DNA of 64,000 nucleotides. It comes from Aerococcus sp. (lineage in GTDB: Bacteria; Bacillota; Bacilli; Lactobacillales; Aerococcaceae). The translations under genes were made by a program, and so were the position numbers. Every line of letters starts with the position of its first letter. Within the stretch, counting starts at the first letter, position 1. The stretch is taken from positions 1-64,000 of the forward strand of contig JAUMZE010000001.1 of NCBI GenBank assembly GCA_030528285.1, read 5' to 3'. The notes beneath the pieces are model-generated. The model was not told where the DNA came from. It did no database searches and was given only the letters and a program-made list of their open reading frames with translations. Below, in pieces: positions 53,859 through 62,615 of this stretch.

Positions 53859-53893
53859 ATCAATCCCTCCTTCGCCAGTGTTATCTCAATCAT
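53765..53893 (-). CDS. Possible 42-codon leader ORF overlapping the penicillin-binding protein start
   Basis: ATG at 53893 has a better ribosome site (AGGAGG, 9 bases) than the TTG of the penicillin-binding protein gene. The frame runs through that TTG in another phase and stops at 53765. Its product (MIEITLAKEGLICQGKRAKE...) resembles nothing. It could set the translation level of the main gene. No proof of expression. Confidence 0.35.
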   Translation of the reverse strand: MIEITLAKEGLICQGKRAKESPRRNHINPILPGNTCAFSGAS

Positions 53894-53983
53894 TGTAGTG
53901 AACCTCCTGTAAAATGCCCATCCCATCCCCCTATCTTAATGAAAAGTCAACTTTCAAAAAGGACGATTGGAGGAGACAAGGGA

Positions 53984-54493
53984 CTAGTCTAATTTGTCGT
54001 GTTCGTAGTGGTGGGTGCGTTCCAAATGCGGGAAAGATTGCTGCCGGAGCACCTCATAGATCACGATCGCTGCACTGTTGGAGAGATTGAGGCAGCGAAT
54101 TTTAGTGTCATCTTGTGGAATTCGGATGCATTGATCTTCATGTTGGCGCATGAAGTCCTCTGGTAATCCCGTCGTTTCGCGACCAAACATGAAGAAGAGA
54201 TCCTCATCATAGCTCGTATAATCAATATCCGTGTAGCCGTAATGTGCAAATTTGCTCACGAGAAAGAGCGGGCGATCCCCCAGATAGTCCATGAAGCTTT
54301 CGAGATCATCGTGATAGGTGATAGCGACATTGGACCAGTAGTCAAGCCCCGCACGTTTGAGATGTTTATCATCCGTTTTGAAGCCAAGCGGACGGATCAG
54401 ATGCAAATGCGTATCCGTTCCCGCACAGGTTCGGGCAATATTTCCGGTGTTTGCTGGAATTTCGGGTTGATATAATACAATATGGTTTGTCAC
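53984..54493 (-). CDS. trmL: tRNA (cytidine(34)-2'-O)-methyltransferase TrmL
   Basis: A 169-residue SPOUT methyltransferase that modifies the wobble base of leucine tRNAs. It has IVLYQPEIPANTGNIARTCA near the start, FMFGRETTGLPEDF as motif 2 and RIPQDDTKIRCLNLSNSAAI, the C-terminal trefoil knot that binds S-adenosylmethionine. Full length. Confidence 0.95.
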   Translation of the reverse strand: MTNHIVLYQPEIPANTGNIARTCAGTDTHLHLIRPLGFKTDDKHLKRAGLDYWSNVAITYHDDLESFMDYLGDRPLFLVSKFAHYGYTDIDYTSYDEDLFFMFGRETTGLPEDFMRQHEDQCIRIPQDDTKIRCLNLSNSAAIVIYEVLRQQSFPHLERTHHYEHDKLD

Positions 54494-54622
54494 TCTTACG
54501 TACCATCCTTTTACTTCACATATTCTTGAGTTCGTCCTATTATAACGCGAATCCCCCTAAGCGAAAAATGAAATTATTCTCATTCACTTTTAGATTAATA
54601 AACGATTGTTGATTGTGACCAC

Positions 54623-54662
54623 TCAAAAAGCCACCCACACTTTCAATCAAAGTAGGGTGACT
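54623..54662 (-). terminator. Terminator of the CtsR-controlled gene
   Basis: AGTCACCCTACTTT pairs with AAAGTGTGGGTGGCT (one mismatch, G-T pairs), followed by TTTTTG on the minus strand. Confidence 0.65.
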
Positions 54663-54694
54663 AAAGCTAGAATGGTATTATCTTCAGCTATTGA

Positions 54695-55264
54695 TTATTC
54701 TTTGTCCGCATCCTTCTCATTCTCTTTATCAAAATCAGATTTATCCTTCTTCTGATCGTCAGGTGTTTCATTATGACTCAAGAGACCAAATGGGGAATGA
54801 TCGAAGTGGTCCAAGAAGGCTTCCTGACCAAAGCCTAGGAAGAAGTGCTGGAATTCCTCATTCATGCGCTGAGTCATCGTGCGGAAGCGTTGATTCATAT
54901 CATTGAAGTGATTCATCAGCTGGTTATATTGATCCTCATTCTGTTCATTGACATCAATCCAACCGCTGTCACGGCCGTTAATGTTGAAGCGCATCTGACG
55001 CATCGGTTTATCACTTGCTACATGAGGGGCAACATTTGGTTTCGTCGTTTTTTTCTGTTCTACCTTGTATCCGGACACTTCATCATCGGAGAGTTCCTCG
55101 AGTGATGCATGGAACTCGGCCCCTTTATCTTTCAGGAATGCTAATTTGTCACGGTCAGAAAGGTTCGCATACTCGATAAACTCTGGCTCCGTTAGTTCTG
55201 CCACTAATTTTCCTTTGCCAAATTTTTGACTTTCAACATCTGCTGTTACCGTATATTTACGCAT
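54695..55264 (-). CDS. Unknown protein under CtsR-type heat-shock control
   Basis: The 189-residue protein begins MRKYTVTADVESQKFGKGKL, has a helical acidic middle (EFIEYANLSDRDKLAFL, EELSDDE), a short strand segment RQMRFNINGRDSGWIDV, a long helix with FNDMNQRFRTMTQRMNEEFQHFF and a D/K-rich tail. I know no family for it. ATG at 55264 follows AAAGGTGATGG. Its promoter is overlapped by two CtsR boxes, so it is probably induced by heat or protein damage with the Clp genes. A chaperone or Clp adaptor role is a possibility only. Confidence 0.75.
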   Translation of the reverse strand: MRKYTVTADVESQKFGKGKLVAELTEPEFIEYANLSDRDKLAFLKDKGAEFHASLEELSDDEVSGYKVEQKKTTKPNVAPHVASDKPMRQMRFNINGRDSGWIDVNEQNEDQYNQLMNHFNDMNQRFRTMTQRMNEEFQHFFLGFGQEAFLDHFDHSPFGLLSHNETPDDQKKDKSDFDKENEKDADKE

Positions 55265-55331
55265 AACGCCATCACCTTTCTTCATTCTGTTAAAAGTTTA
55301 TTCATGAAGGCCTCATTGACCTTACATCTAT

Positions 55332-55383
55332 AATATAGCAGTTTGGTCAAAATTGGTCAAGAGTAAAGGTCAAAAAAGATCAA
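55332..55383 (-). promoter_or_regulatory. CtsR-type operator pair overlapping a sigma-A promoter
   Basis: On the minus strand TTGACC (55360-55355) and TATATT (55337-55332) are 17 bases apart. Read on the plus strand, two tandem CtsR-like direct repeats occur: GGTCAAA-ATT-GGTCAA (55345-55360) and GGTCAAA-AAA-GATCAA (55368-55383). The first covers the -35 box and spacer. Confidence 0.82.
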
Positions 55384-55399
55384 CTTTTTCTGTCCATAA

Positions 55400-55437
55400 C
55401 AAAAACGTGCTCCCCCCCACAAAGGAAAAAGCACGTT
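55400..55437 (-). terminator. Terminator of the alcohol dehydrogenase gene
   Basis: AACGTGCT and AGCACGTT pair around a 17-18-base loop with a T run after it on the minus strand. Confidence 0.7.
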
Positions 55438-55459
55438 CATTATTATTCGCCCACTCATT

Positions 55460-56500
55460 CTAAGCAAAATCTGGCATTACAAGTAAGGATTTAATGGCTT
55501 TCCGTTGATCCATCGCTTCATACGCTAATTCGACATCTGCTAATGGGAAGAACTGTGTGAAGACTTGGCCTGGATGGATTTCGCCATTCAAAACAGCCTC
55601 CAATAAGCGCTCACGGTCATACGTCGTAACAGCAGCAATCCCACCGCGTAAACCGATATTCTTCCAGAAGAGGTCATTGGTATCAATCTGATCGATATGA
55701 GGCACACCTACACGACCCACCACACCGCCTGGACGAACGGCTTTGATGGCTGTTTCTAGGGATAATTGACTGCCGACACATTCTAACGCCGCATCTGCTC
55801 CGGCACCGGTCAGTTCCATTACCTTTTCAATGCCTTCCTCCCCGCGTTCAGAAATGACATCCGTGGCACCGAATTTCAGCGCTAACTGCTGACGATCCTC
55901 GTGGCGGCTCATGATGATAATCCGTTTTGCCCCGCGTAATTTTGCACTGATGACCCCACACAAACCAACTGCGCCGTCACCTACAACGACTGCTGTATCG
56001 CCTGGTTTCACTTCAGCGGTCGTGGCCGCATGATACCCCGTCGCCATGACATCCGCCAAGGTCAGTAAATCGGCCAATTGTTCGGACGTGTAATCTTCAG
56101 GTTGGCCAGGTACTTTGACTAAGCCCCAGTTCGCATTGGTGTAGCGCAGATATTCTGCTTGGTAGCCGGTACTGCCCTCTACTGGTTTCAAGCAGTCCCC
56201 GTCAAATCCCGATAAACACGCCTGGCAATGTCCGCAGCCATGCGTGAAGGGAACGATCACGAAATCTCCTGGCACAACCTCTGTTACAGCGGATCCGACC
56301 CTCTTCACGATTCCAATCGCTTCATGTCCCGCACTTGAACCAATTTCACGTTCACTGATCCCGCGGTACCACCAGAGATCCGACCCACATACGCACGCTC
56401 TGACTACCTTAATGATGGCATCTCCTTCATGTTGAATGGTTGGGGTTGGCACCTCTTTTACGACCATCTTCCCTGGCCCTTCAAAAATTGTAGTTTTCAC
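55460..56500 (-). CDS. Zinc-dependent alcohol dehydrogenase family protein
   Basis: The 346-residue medium-chain dehydrogenase has the catalytic-zinc motifs VCGSDLWWY and GHEAIG, the structural-zinc loop CGHCQACLSGFDGDC and the NAD(P)-binding VVVGDGAVGLCG. GTG at 56500 is taken as start because AGGAG is 9 bases before it and the protein then begins KTTIFEGPG like relatives; the ATG at 56509 follows the site without spacing. Substrate unknown; it stands alone with its own terminator. Confidence 0.87.
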   Translation of the reverse strand: MKTTIFEGPGKMVVKEVPTPTIQHEGDAIIKVVRACVCGSDLWWYRGISEREIGSSAGHEAIGIVKRVGSAVTEVVPGDFVIVPFTHGCGHCQACLSGFDGDCLKPVEGSTGYQAEYLRYTNANWGLVKVPGQPEDYTSEQLADLLTLADVMATGYHAATTAEVKPGDTAVVVGDGAVGLCGVISAKLRGAKRIIIMSRHEDRQQLALKFGATDVISERGEEGIEKVMELTGAGADAALECVGSQLSLETAIKAVRPGGVVGRVGVPHIDQIDTNDLFWKNIGLRGGIAAVTTYDRERLLEAVLNGEIHPGQVFTQFFPLADVELAYEAMDQRKAIKSLLVMPDFA

Positions 56501-56579
56501 TGTATCCATCTCCTATCGTGCTTTCATCTTAAACCCTCAACTTAACTTTAGGGCAAGCCGATTTTTAGGCTGACTACAA

Positions 56580-56610
56580 AAAAAAAGCGAAGGCCCTATT
56601 GACCTTCGCT
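56580..56610 (-). terminator. Terminator of rplS
   Basis: AGCGAAGG and CCTTCGCT pair around a 9-base loop, followed by nine T residues on the minus strand. Confidence 0.85.
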
Positions 56611-56622
56611 CCGGTTGTTTGA

Positions 56623-56979
56623 TTAACGATGACGTTCAGCAATACGCGCTGCTTTACCTTGACGTCCACGTAAGTAGTACAATTTAGCACGGCGAACTTT
56701 ACCATGACGTTTCACTTCGATTTGAGCGACACGTGGGGTATTGATTGGCCATGTCCGTTCTACACCAACACCACTGGACATTTTACGTACAGTGAAGGTT
56801 TCGCTGATGCCTTGACCTTTGCGGGCGATTACAACCCCTTCAAAGATCTGGATACGTTCACGTTCACCCTCGACAACTTTAGCGTGAACACGAACGGTAT
56901 CTCCAGGACGGAATTCTGGAATATCGCTACGTAATTGTTCTGACGTAATGTCATCAATCAATTTTGGATTATGACTCAT
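56623..56979 (-). CDS. rplS: 50S ribosomal protein L19
   Basis: The 118-residue protein has [39 protein letters not shown] and the C-terminal [20 protein letters not shown], all conserved in L19, which lies at the 30S-50S interface. It normally follows trmD directly; here the opp operon stands between them and rplS has its own promoter, leader and terminator. Confidence 0.97.
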   Translation of the reverse strand: MSHNPKLIDDITSEQLRSDIPEFRPGDTVRVHAKVVEGERERIQIFEGVVIARKGQGISETFTVRKMSSGVGVERTWPINTPRVAQIEVKRHGKVRRAKLYYLRGRQGKAARIAERHR

Positions 56980-57092
56980 GATTTTCTCTCCTTCTCACTA
57001 ACATTCATGTCTCAATACTGGCAGCGGAATGTCGTGTAATTTGTGGTCGACGCCACCCTGAGCATGATATCAAATCTATCTAGACATGTAAA
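56980..57092 (-). promoter_or_regulatory. rplS promoter and likely L19 leader
   Basis: TTTACA (57092-57087) and TATCAT (57069-57064) are 17 bases apart on the minus strand. The leader of about 78 nt has paired segments GGCGTCG with CGACATTCCGCTGCC and a GAAGGAG site at its end. Firmicute rplS genes often have an autoregulatory L19 leader RNA; the match here is by position and fold only. Confidence 0.5.
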
Positions 57093-57128
57093 GGCAAAAT
57101 CATTGAAATCCCTAAAAACGAGCATCTG

Positions 57129-58007
57129 CTAGTCGTCGATTCTCACTCGATGATCACTATCTACGTCCTCCCAGTGGTACTGCTCACTCAAAGTAATCTC
57201 ACTGTGGGCAGTGTCCTGTACTAATTGTTCCCGGGCCTGTTTTGGATTTAATGGCAACAATGAAGCCAGTAACTGCTGGGTGTAAGGATGGCGGGCATCA
57301 TTGAAGATTGCTTCGGTACTCCCGACTTCCACGAGTTGGCCACGATACATCACGGCGATCCGGTCCGAAATATGCCGTACCACGCCTAAATCGTGTGAGA
57401 TAAAAAGATAACTCAGTCCCATTTCCCGTTGAATGTCATCCAACAGATCCAAAATTTGTGCTTGAATCGACACGTCCAAGGCTGAGGTCGGTTCATCGAG
57501 GACAATAAACTGCGGATTATTAACAATCGCACGAGCAATCCCTATCCGCTGCCGTTGCCCGCCACTAAAGGCTTTTGGACGTTTGGATTGTTCGCTCTCT
57601 GAAATCCCGACTTTACTCAAGATATCGCTCGCTTTTTGTTTGCGTTCTTTGGCCGATAGATGGCTAATGGGTTCCATCACAATCTGAAGCGCGGTGAAGT
57701 ACGGGTTCAATGATGAATAAGGATCCTGAAAGACAACCTGGAAATTCTCCTTATTCGCCGGATCATCAATCGATGCCCCATTGACGAGTATTTGCCCTTC
57801 ATCCAGATGTAAGAGATTCAGGATGGCTCGTCCCAAAGTCGTTTTCCCGGAACCAGATTCACCCACCAGTCCTAGAGTTTCCCCACGCTGAATGGTTAAA
57901 TCAATATTCTTCAACGCAGCAATAGTCGTCAAATTTCCTTGGCTATCGCGTTGTTGGTAGCGTTTGGAGGCTTTCGTCACCTCAATGTACGGTATGTTTG
58001 TTGTCAT
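57129..58007 (-). CDS. oppF: Oligopeptide ABC transporter ATPase OppF
   Basis: The 292-residue ATPase has Walker A GESGSGKTTLGR, signature FSGGQRQRIGIARAI, B motif FIVLDEPTSALD and the C-terminal oligopeptide-type extension HPYTQQLLASLLPLNP. ATG at 58007 follows GAGGAGGG and overlaps the oppD end by 26 bases. Last gene of the operon; no clear terminator is seen after it. Confidence 0.94.
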   Translation of the reverse strand: MTTNIPYIEVTKASKRYQQRDSQGNLTTIAALKNIDLTIQRGETLGLVGESGSGKTTLGRAILNLLHLDEGQILVNGASIDDPANKENFQVVFQDPYSSLNPYFTALQIVMEPISHLSAKERKQKASDILSKVGISESEQSKRPKAFSGGQRQRIGIARAIVNNPQFIVLDEPTSALDVSIQAQILDLLDDIQREMGLSYLFISHDLGVVRHISDRIAVMYRGQLVEVGSTEAIFNDARHPYTQQLLASLLPLNPKQAREQLVQDTAHSEITLSEQYHWEDVDSDHRVRIDD

Positions 58008-58794
58008 GATGTCCCTCCTCACTGCGATTACTCAATTCCGCTGACTGTAAGAGTTGTTTTGTATAAGCATGCTGTGGGTGATTAAACAGTTGATCAGTCG
58101 TATTTTCCTCAATGATCCGCCCCTGATACATCACGTCCACGCGATCACTCATTCCCGCAATGACACCGAAATCGTGCGAGACAATCACGAGCGTCAGTGC
58201 CTGTTCCATTTGGAGTTGGCGCATGAGCTGGAGGATTTGCTTTTGGATCGTAACATCCAAAGCGGTCGTCGGTTCATCCGCAATCAGGAGTTTGGAGTGG
58301 GTAAGGAGTGCCATCCCAATCATCACGCGCTGCTGCATCCCACCAGAGAGCTCGTGCGGATACTGGGTGAGGACCTTTTCAGGATTGGGAATGCCCACAT
58401 GATCCAACATCGCAATGGCCTGCTGATTGATTTTAATAGGATCCTGGGCTTGGAATCGCGCAATCACTTCCTCCAGATGTTCCCCGATTGTAAAAACAGG
58501 GTCGAGCGAGGTCATTGGATCTTGAAAAATCATCGTAAATGGCAGTTTCGTCGGGTCACTCACAGGTTGGCCGTCCACGGTGAAGGTCTTCATTGTTACC
58601 GTGAGATTCTTTGGTAACAATCCCATCAGTGCTTTCATCGTGAGACTCTTCCCACTCCCGGATTCACCGATCAAACCGAGCACTTCTCCTTGTTCAATGG
58701 TGAAACTCACATGATCCACGAGTACTCTTGTTTTTCCGGATGCTTGTTTCTCCTCAATCGTTAAATCTTCCACTGTTATCCATGGTATTGTCAT
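57982..58794 (-). CDS. oppD: Oligopeptide ABC transporter ATPase OppD
   Basis: The 270-residue ATPase has GESGSGKSLTMKALMG, signature LSGGMQQRVMIGMALL, LLIADEPTTALD and the end HPQHAYTKQLLQSAELS. It is shorter than typical OppD (about 330-350), lacking most of the C-terminal extension and so probably the iron-sulfur or peptide-linked tail; DppD-like short forms occur in nickel and peptide transporters. ATG at 58794 follows AGAGG, one base after oppC. Confidence 0.92.
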   Translation of the reverse strand: MTIPWITVEDLTIEEKQASGKTRVLVDHVSFTIEQGEVLGLIGESGSGKSLTMKALMGLLPKNLTVTMKTFTVDGQPVSDPTKLPFTMIFQDPMTSLDPVFTIGEHLEEVIARFQAQDPIKINQQAIAMLDHVGIPNPEKVLTQYPHELSGGMQQRVMIGMALLTHSKLLIADEPTTALDVTIQKQILQLMRQLQMEQALTLVIVSHDFGVIAGMSDRVDVMYQGRIIEENTTDQLFNHPQHAYTKQLLQSAELSNRSEEGHHDNKHTVH

Positions 58795-58795
58795 A

Positions 58796-59617
58796 TTAGA
58801 CCTCTTTTCCAATGCGTTGCTGAATGCTATTGCCAATCCGGTTGAAGGCAAAGATCGTCAACATAATGAAGAGCCCCGGGAGAATCGCCATGTATGGAGA
58901 ACTCTGCAGATGACGTTGGGCGTCCTGAAGTAAACTCCCCCAAGATGCCATGGGTTTTTGAATCCCTAATCCCAAGAAACTCAACGCTGATTCGGTCATA
59001 ATCGCAGCCGCCAAATTGTTCGTTGCCGCTACAATGAGGAGAGGCACAATTGCTGGGAAGATATGTCGCCAGATAATCGTTGACACTGATTCCTTGATGA
59101 ACCGTGCATAAGTCACATAGTCATTCGTCTTCACACTCATGGCTTGCCCGCGAATCATCCGGGCGGTATCCATCCAGGAGAATGCCCCAATCACGATCAC
59201 CACCGTGGTAAGTCCTGGGGTCAGGAACACGTTCAATACAATAACTAAAATCAGCCATGGAATGGAGGACAACACATCCACCAGCCGCATCAGGATCGTA
59301 TCGACAATGCCGCCGAAATAGGCTGCACTCAAACCAACAACCAGCCCAATCAATGTCGACGCTAGCATGGCTAATACCCCAACGAGGAGGGAAACCCGAC
59401 CCCCATAGAGCACCCGCATGAAGTAGTCGCGTCCAACTTCATCGGTCCCAAACAGATGCATGGCAGAAGGTGCCTGGGAGAGTGCATTCACGTTCGTTTG
59501 ATTCGGATCAATCGGTAATAGCGGTGCAATCAAACTCGCCCCTACTACCAATACTAGGAAAATCATTGCGATAATATTTAACTTGGATTGGAAAAAATCT
59601 TTGAAAAAATCTCTCAT
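58796..59617 (-). CDS. oppC: Oligopeptide ABC transporter permease OppC
   Basis: The 273-residue permease has six membrane helices and the coupling-helix region with WRHIFPAIVPLLIVAATNNLA in parts; FGTDEVGRDYFMRVLYGGRVS is the usual OppC/DppC mark after helix 1. It starts 4 bases inside the end of oppB. Confidence 0.94.
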   Translation of the reverse strand: MRDFFKDFFQSKLNIIAMIFLVLVVGASLIAPLLPIDPNQTNVNALSQAPSAMHLFGTDEVGRDYFMRVLYGGRVSLLVGVLAMLASTLIGLVVGLSAAYFGGIVDTILMRLVDVLSSIPWLILVIVLNVFLTPGLTTVVIVIGAFSWMDTARMIRGQAMSVKTNDYVTYARFIKESVSTIIWRHIFPAIVPLLIVAATNNLAAAIMTESALSFLGLGIQKPMASWGSLLQDAQRHLQSSPYMAILPGLFIMLTIFAFNRIGNSIQQRIGKEV

Positions 59618-60570
59618 TTATTCTCGCCTCCAATGCGCGGATCTACCACTGTATAGAGAATATCCGCCAACAAGTTGCCGACAATCACTGTCACAGCAGT
59701 AATCAGTAAGACGGCCATAATGACTGGATAATCGAGGGCGGTGGTCGCTGACATGAGGTAAGGACCTATCCCTGGCCAGGCGAAGATGGTTTCCGTAATC
59801 ATCGCCCCTGTCACAAGTACCGGCAAATCGAGACCAATCCGCGTCACAATGGGAATCATGATATTCTTCGCCACATGTTTCCAGAGAATTTCACGTTCAC
59901 TCGCTTTGAAGGCACGTTGCACCAACACATAATCCTTATCCATCTGTTCCAGAGCCATGGAGCGTACATACCGCGTCAGACTCGGGAAGAAGTTAAATGT
60001 CAGCGTGATGTAGGGAAGGAATAAATGATGGAGATAATCCCAAACGGACCCCTCCTGCCCGATATCGTGCATCCCGAGAATTGGGAACAAATCGAAGTAA
60101 TAGCCAAAGACATAGATCAAGAGGAGCGCTACCCAGAAGGTTGGAGTCGCCATGGTGAGAGACGCCAGCGCATCCACAAAACTATCAATCTTACCACCCT
60201 TGTTTTTGGCTGAGAGGAGCCCAAGCCAAATCGCAATCCCCAAAGCCGTTAAATAAGCAGGTAGCACCAACATAATCGTCCGCGGAATCCGCACCGCTAA
60301 CTGCTCAGAAATCAATGCATTATTGACAAGTGAGCGTCCAAAGTCCCCCATTAACACATTCTTCAACCAGGTAAAGTAGCGCACCATAAATGGTAGATTT
60401 AATCCATTTTGGGCTTTGATGATTTCAATTTGTTCATTGGACATGTTCGGCGTAACGAGCGAATCAATCACATCGTACGGCGCCAACTGAATCAACCCGA
60501 ATACAATGAAAGAAATCAGAATCAGTAGTGGAATGGCTTGTAATAAACGTTTAATAATATACTTTTTCAT
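59614..60570 (-). CDS. oppB: Oligopeptide ABC transporter permease OppB
   Basis: The 318-residue permease begins KKYIIKRLLQAIPLLILISF, has GDFGRSLVNNALISEQL after the first helix and RAFKASEREILWKHVAKNI as the cytoplasmic coupling loop, then ITETIFAWPGIG. It overlaps oppC by 4 bases. Confidence 0.94.
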   Translation of the reverse strand: MKKYIIKRLLQAIPLLILISFIVFGLIQLAPYDVIDSLVTPNMSNEQIEIIKAQNGLNLPFMVRYFTWLKNVLMGDFGRSLVNNALISEQLAVRIPRTIMLVLPAYLTALGIAIWLGLLSAKNKGGKIDSFVDALASLTMATPTFWVALLLIYVFGYYFDLFPILGMHDIGQEGSVWDYLHHLFLPYITLTFNFFPSLTRYVRSMALEQMDKDYVLVQRAFKASEREILWKHVAKNIMIPIVTRIGLDLPVLVTGAMITETIFAWPGIGPYLMSATTALDYPVIMAVLLITAVTVIVGNLLADILYTVVDPRIGGENK

Positions 60571-60593
60571 TTGATCTTCCTCCTCCTCTCACC

Positions 60594-62177
60594 CTAATCA
60601 GCGATCCGTAATTTGGACCAGTCTTCCAGTGTGTAGATCGAAATTAACTTCGCATCATCAATCCCCGTGATGCGTTTGTTCACGGCGAGGACCTTCTTGT
60701 TGTCAACGATTGGGTAGATGAAAGCTTCGTCCATGAGGTGCTTTTGTAATTGATCATAAATCTCATGGCGTTTGGCGGTATCTAATTCCGTCGCCCCCTG
60801 AGCAAACAGCTGGTCCGTCGTTTGGTCATAATGCTTGAAGTAGTTCGCCGATCCCTCTGAATGGAAGAGGAACCGATACAAATCTGGGTCATCTCCCATG
60901 ATGTAGCCGTTGAGGAACATACTATATTTCGTGGAATCTGGGTTACGCATCTCGGTCGAAATCTCCGTCCCATCGCCCCCGATCAATTGCACATCCACAC
61001 CGATCGCCTTGAGCTGTTGCTGGATAAAGGTTGATTGGATCGACTGTGCCGGATCCGACGCCGCATACGCGAGTTTCAACTGCAGTTGGGAAACCCCGGC
61101 TTCCTTCAATAATGCTTTGGCTTTTTCAGGATTGGTTTGATAGTGCTCCACGTCCTCCGCCACAAAGGAGTTCTGTGGTGGTAAAACGGAATACGGCGTT
61201 TGATAGAATTTCGGATCGAGATATGCCGCCTTATTCATATTATCCTTGTTCAGAGCATAGAACAGGGCTTGGCGGACTTTCTTATCTTCCAGTCCTGGAT
61301 AACGGGTATTCAGTCCAATGTAGCCAATCCGGTTTTCACTATATGGATGAAGCGTCAATGAAGCCTGCTTCAGGTCCTCGATATCGGTCGGGAGAACCAT
61401 GGCCGCGTCCACTTCCCCTTTTTGGAGTGCGACCTTCATCGTGTTCTGGTTACTAATGATTCGAAGCGTCACTTCATCGATATGCGGTTCTCCGCCATAA
61501 TAGGTTGGATTCTTTCTGAAACGAATATATTCGCCCCGTTTGTATTCCACTAATTGGTAAGGGCCCGTGCCGACGGGTTTCGCGTTGAGTTCTTTCACAG
61601 AAAGATCCGGTTCCTTCTCATAGACGTGTTTTGGCATGATGTAGATTTCAGTCGCTACATTATTGATCGCAGCTGCGGAAGCTTCTGGTAAGTGGAAAGC
61701 CACGGTATGATCGTCTACCTTGGAAATTGTGATAGGCTTATCGCCGATCCACAGATTATCTGCATTGCCGTTTTCTTTCTTGGCTTTTTCAGTATAGGTG
61801 AAGACCACATCATCTGCGGTAAATGGTACTCCATCCGACCACTTCACACCCTCGCGCAATTTGACGGTGAGGGTCTTGCCATCCTCGGAGACATTCATAC
61901 TTGTGGCCAGTTCATTCTTGTGCATTCCATCGTTTTCAATTCGAATCAACGGAGAATACATCATATTTGTTACCGTCAACCCCCAGCGATCCGACGTATT
62001 AATCGGATTCAACGAGGAGGGATCCCCATCGATCGCATAGGTAAATGTCTCATTCGCCGGTGTGGTGGTCCCTGTTGCTGAGGATTGGCTCAACTTCTGC
62101 TCCCAAACCAGTAAAAGCGCCAAGATCAAAACAATCACGCCACCACCGATCCAGATTTTATTCCATCTTCTCTTCAT
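60594..62177 (-). CDS. oppA: Oligopeptide-binding protein, membrane-anchored, no lipobox
   Basis: The 527-residue substrate-binding protein (SBP family 5) has FTYAIDGDPSSLNPINTSD, LREGVKWSDGVPFTADDVVF and GTGPYQLVEYKRGEYI, typical of Opp/Dpp binding proteins. Its N-terminus KRRWNKIWIGGG plus a long hydrophobic stretch (about residues 9-25) has no cysteine, so it cannot be lipid-anchored as most Gram-positive binding proteins are; it is probably held by the uncleaved helix or released by signal peptidase I. First gene of the operon, after a T-box leader. Confidence 0.9.
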   Translation of the reverse strand: MKRRWNKIWIGGGVIVLILALLLVWEQKLSQSSATGTTTPANETFTYAIDGDPSSLNPINTSDRWGLTVTNMMYSPLIRIENDGMHKNELATSMNVSEDGKTLTVKLREGVKWSDGVPFTADDVVFTYTEKAKKENGNADNLWIGDKPITISKVDDHTVAFHLPEASAAAINNVATEIYIMPKHVYEKEPDLSVKELNAKPVGTGPYQLVEYKRGEYIRFRKNPTYYGGEPHIDEVTLRIISNQNTMKVALQKGEVDAAMVLPTDIEDLKQASLTLHPYSENRIGYIGLNTRYPGLEDKKVRQALFYALNKDNMNKAAYLDPKFYQTPYSVLPPQNSFVAEDVEHYQTNPEKAKALLKEAGVSQLQLKLAYAASDPAQSIQSTFIQQQLKAIGVDVQLIGGDGTEISTEMRNPDSTKYSMFLNGYIMGDDPDLYRFLFHSEGSANYFKHYDQTTDQLFAQGATELDTAKRHEIYDQLQKHLMDEAFIYPIVDNKKVLAVNKRITGIDDAKLISIYTLEDWSKLRIAD

Positions 62178-62301
62178 AGTTCCTTCCTTCCTTCACTGAT
62201 CCATGTTCATTAATGACCTTGATCCTAGTATCATTCAACATAGCCTCTGTGCCCAACAACCAGTATCGATCAATCCAACACGCCCATCTCCAATAAAAAA
62301 A

Positions 62302-62581
62302 GTCCTTATCATTTTACGTAACATAAAATGATAAGGACGAAATAATTCCGTGTTTCCACCTTACTTGTAGTGATTCCCCACTACCACTCAAAAGGGTCCA
62401 TCTTGAACCCCTGTCCAGTAACGAGGACGAACCGATGATCCAGGCGTGAACCCGATCACAACTGCTCCGAGCGCAACTTCATTAATTTAGACATGCTCTC
62501 TTTCCACCAAACTGAGATTCTCTATCATGCTACCTTAATTACTCTACTCTTCAACGCATTTTTATGATTGATTGATGACCA
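62302..62581 (-). promoter_or_regulatory. T-box riboswitch controlling opp
   Basis: On the minus strand the leader has a Stem I region with AGAGAATCTC and GTTTGGTGGAAAGAGAG, a GAAGTTGCGCTCGGAGC segment as in lactic acid bacterial T-boxes, the T-box itself AAGGTGGAAACACGG (62363-62349), and a perfect 15-bp terminator stem (62302-62338) followed by seven T residues. Uncharged tRNA binding would form the antiterminator. The likely specifier is ATG at 62482-62480 in TTAATGAAG, suggesting methionine; this last point is uncertain. Confidence 0.85.
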
Positions 62582-62587
62582 TGCTTA

Positions 62588-62615
62588 GTATAGCACGCGA
62601 AATTTCGCTGTCAAT
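62588..62615 (-). promoter_or_regulatory. Promoter of the opp operon with palindrome in the spacer
   Basis: A perfect TTGACA (62615-62610) and TATACT (62593-62588) are 16 bases apart on the minus strand. The spacer holds the palindrome GCGAAATTTCGC (62598-62609), which may bind a repressor. Confidence 0.75.
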
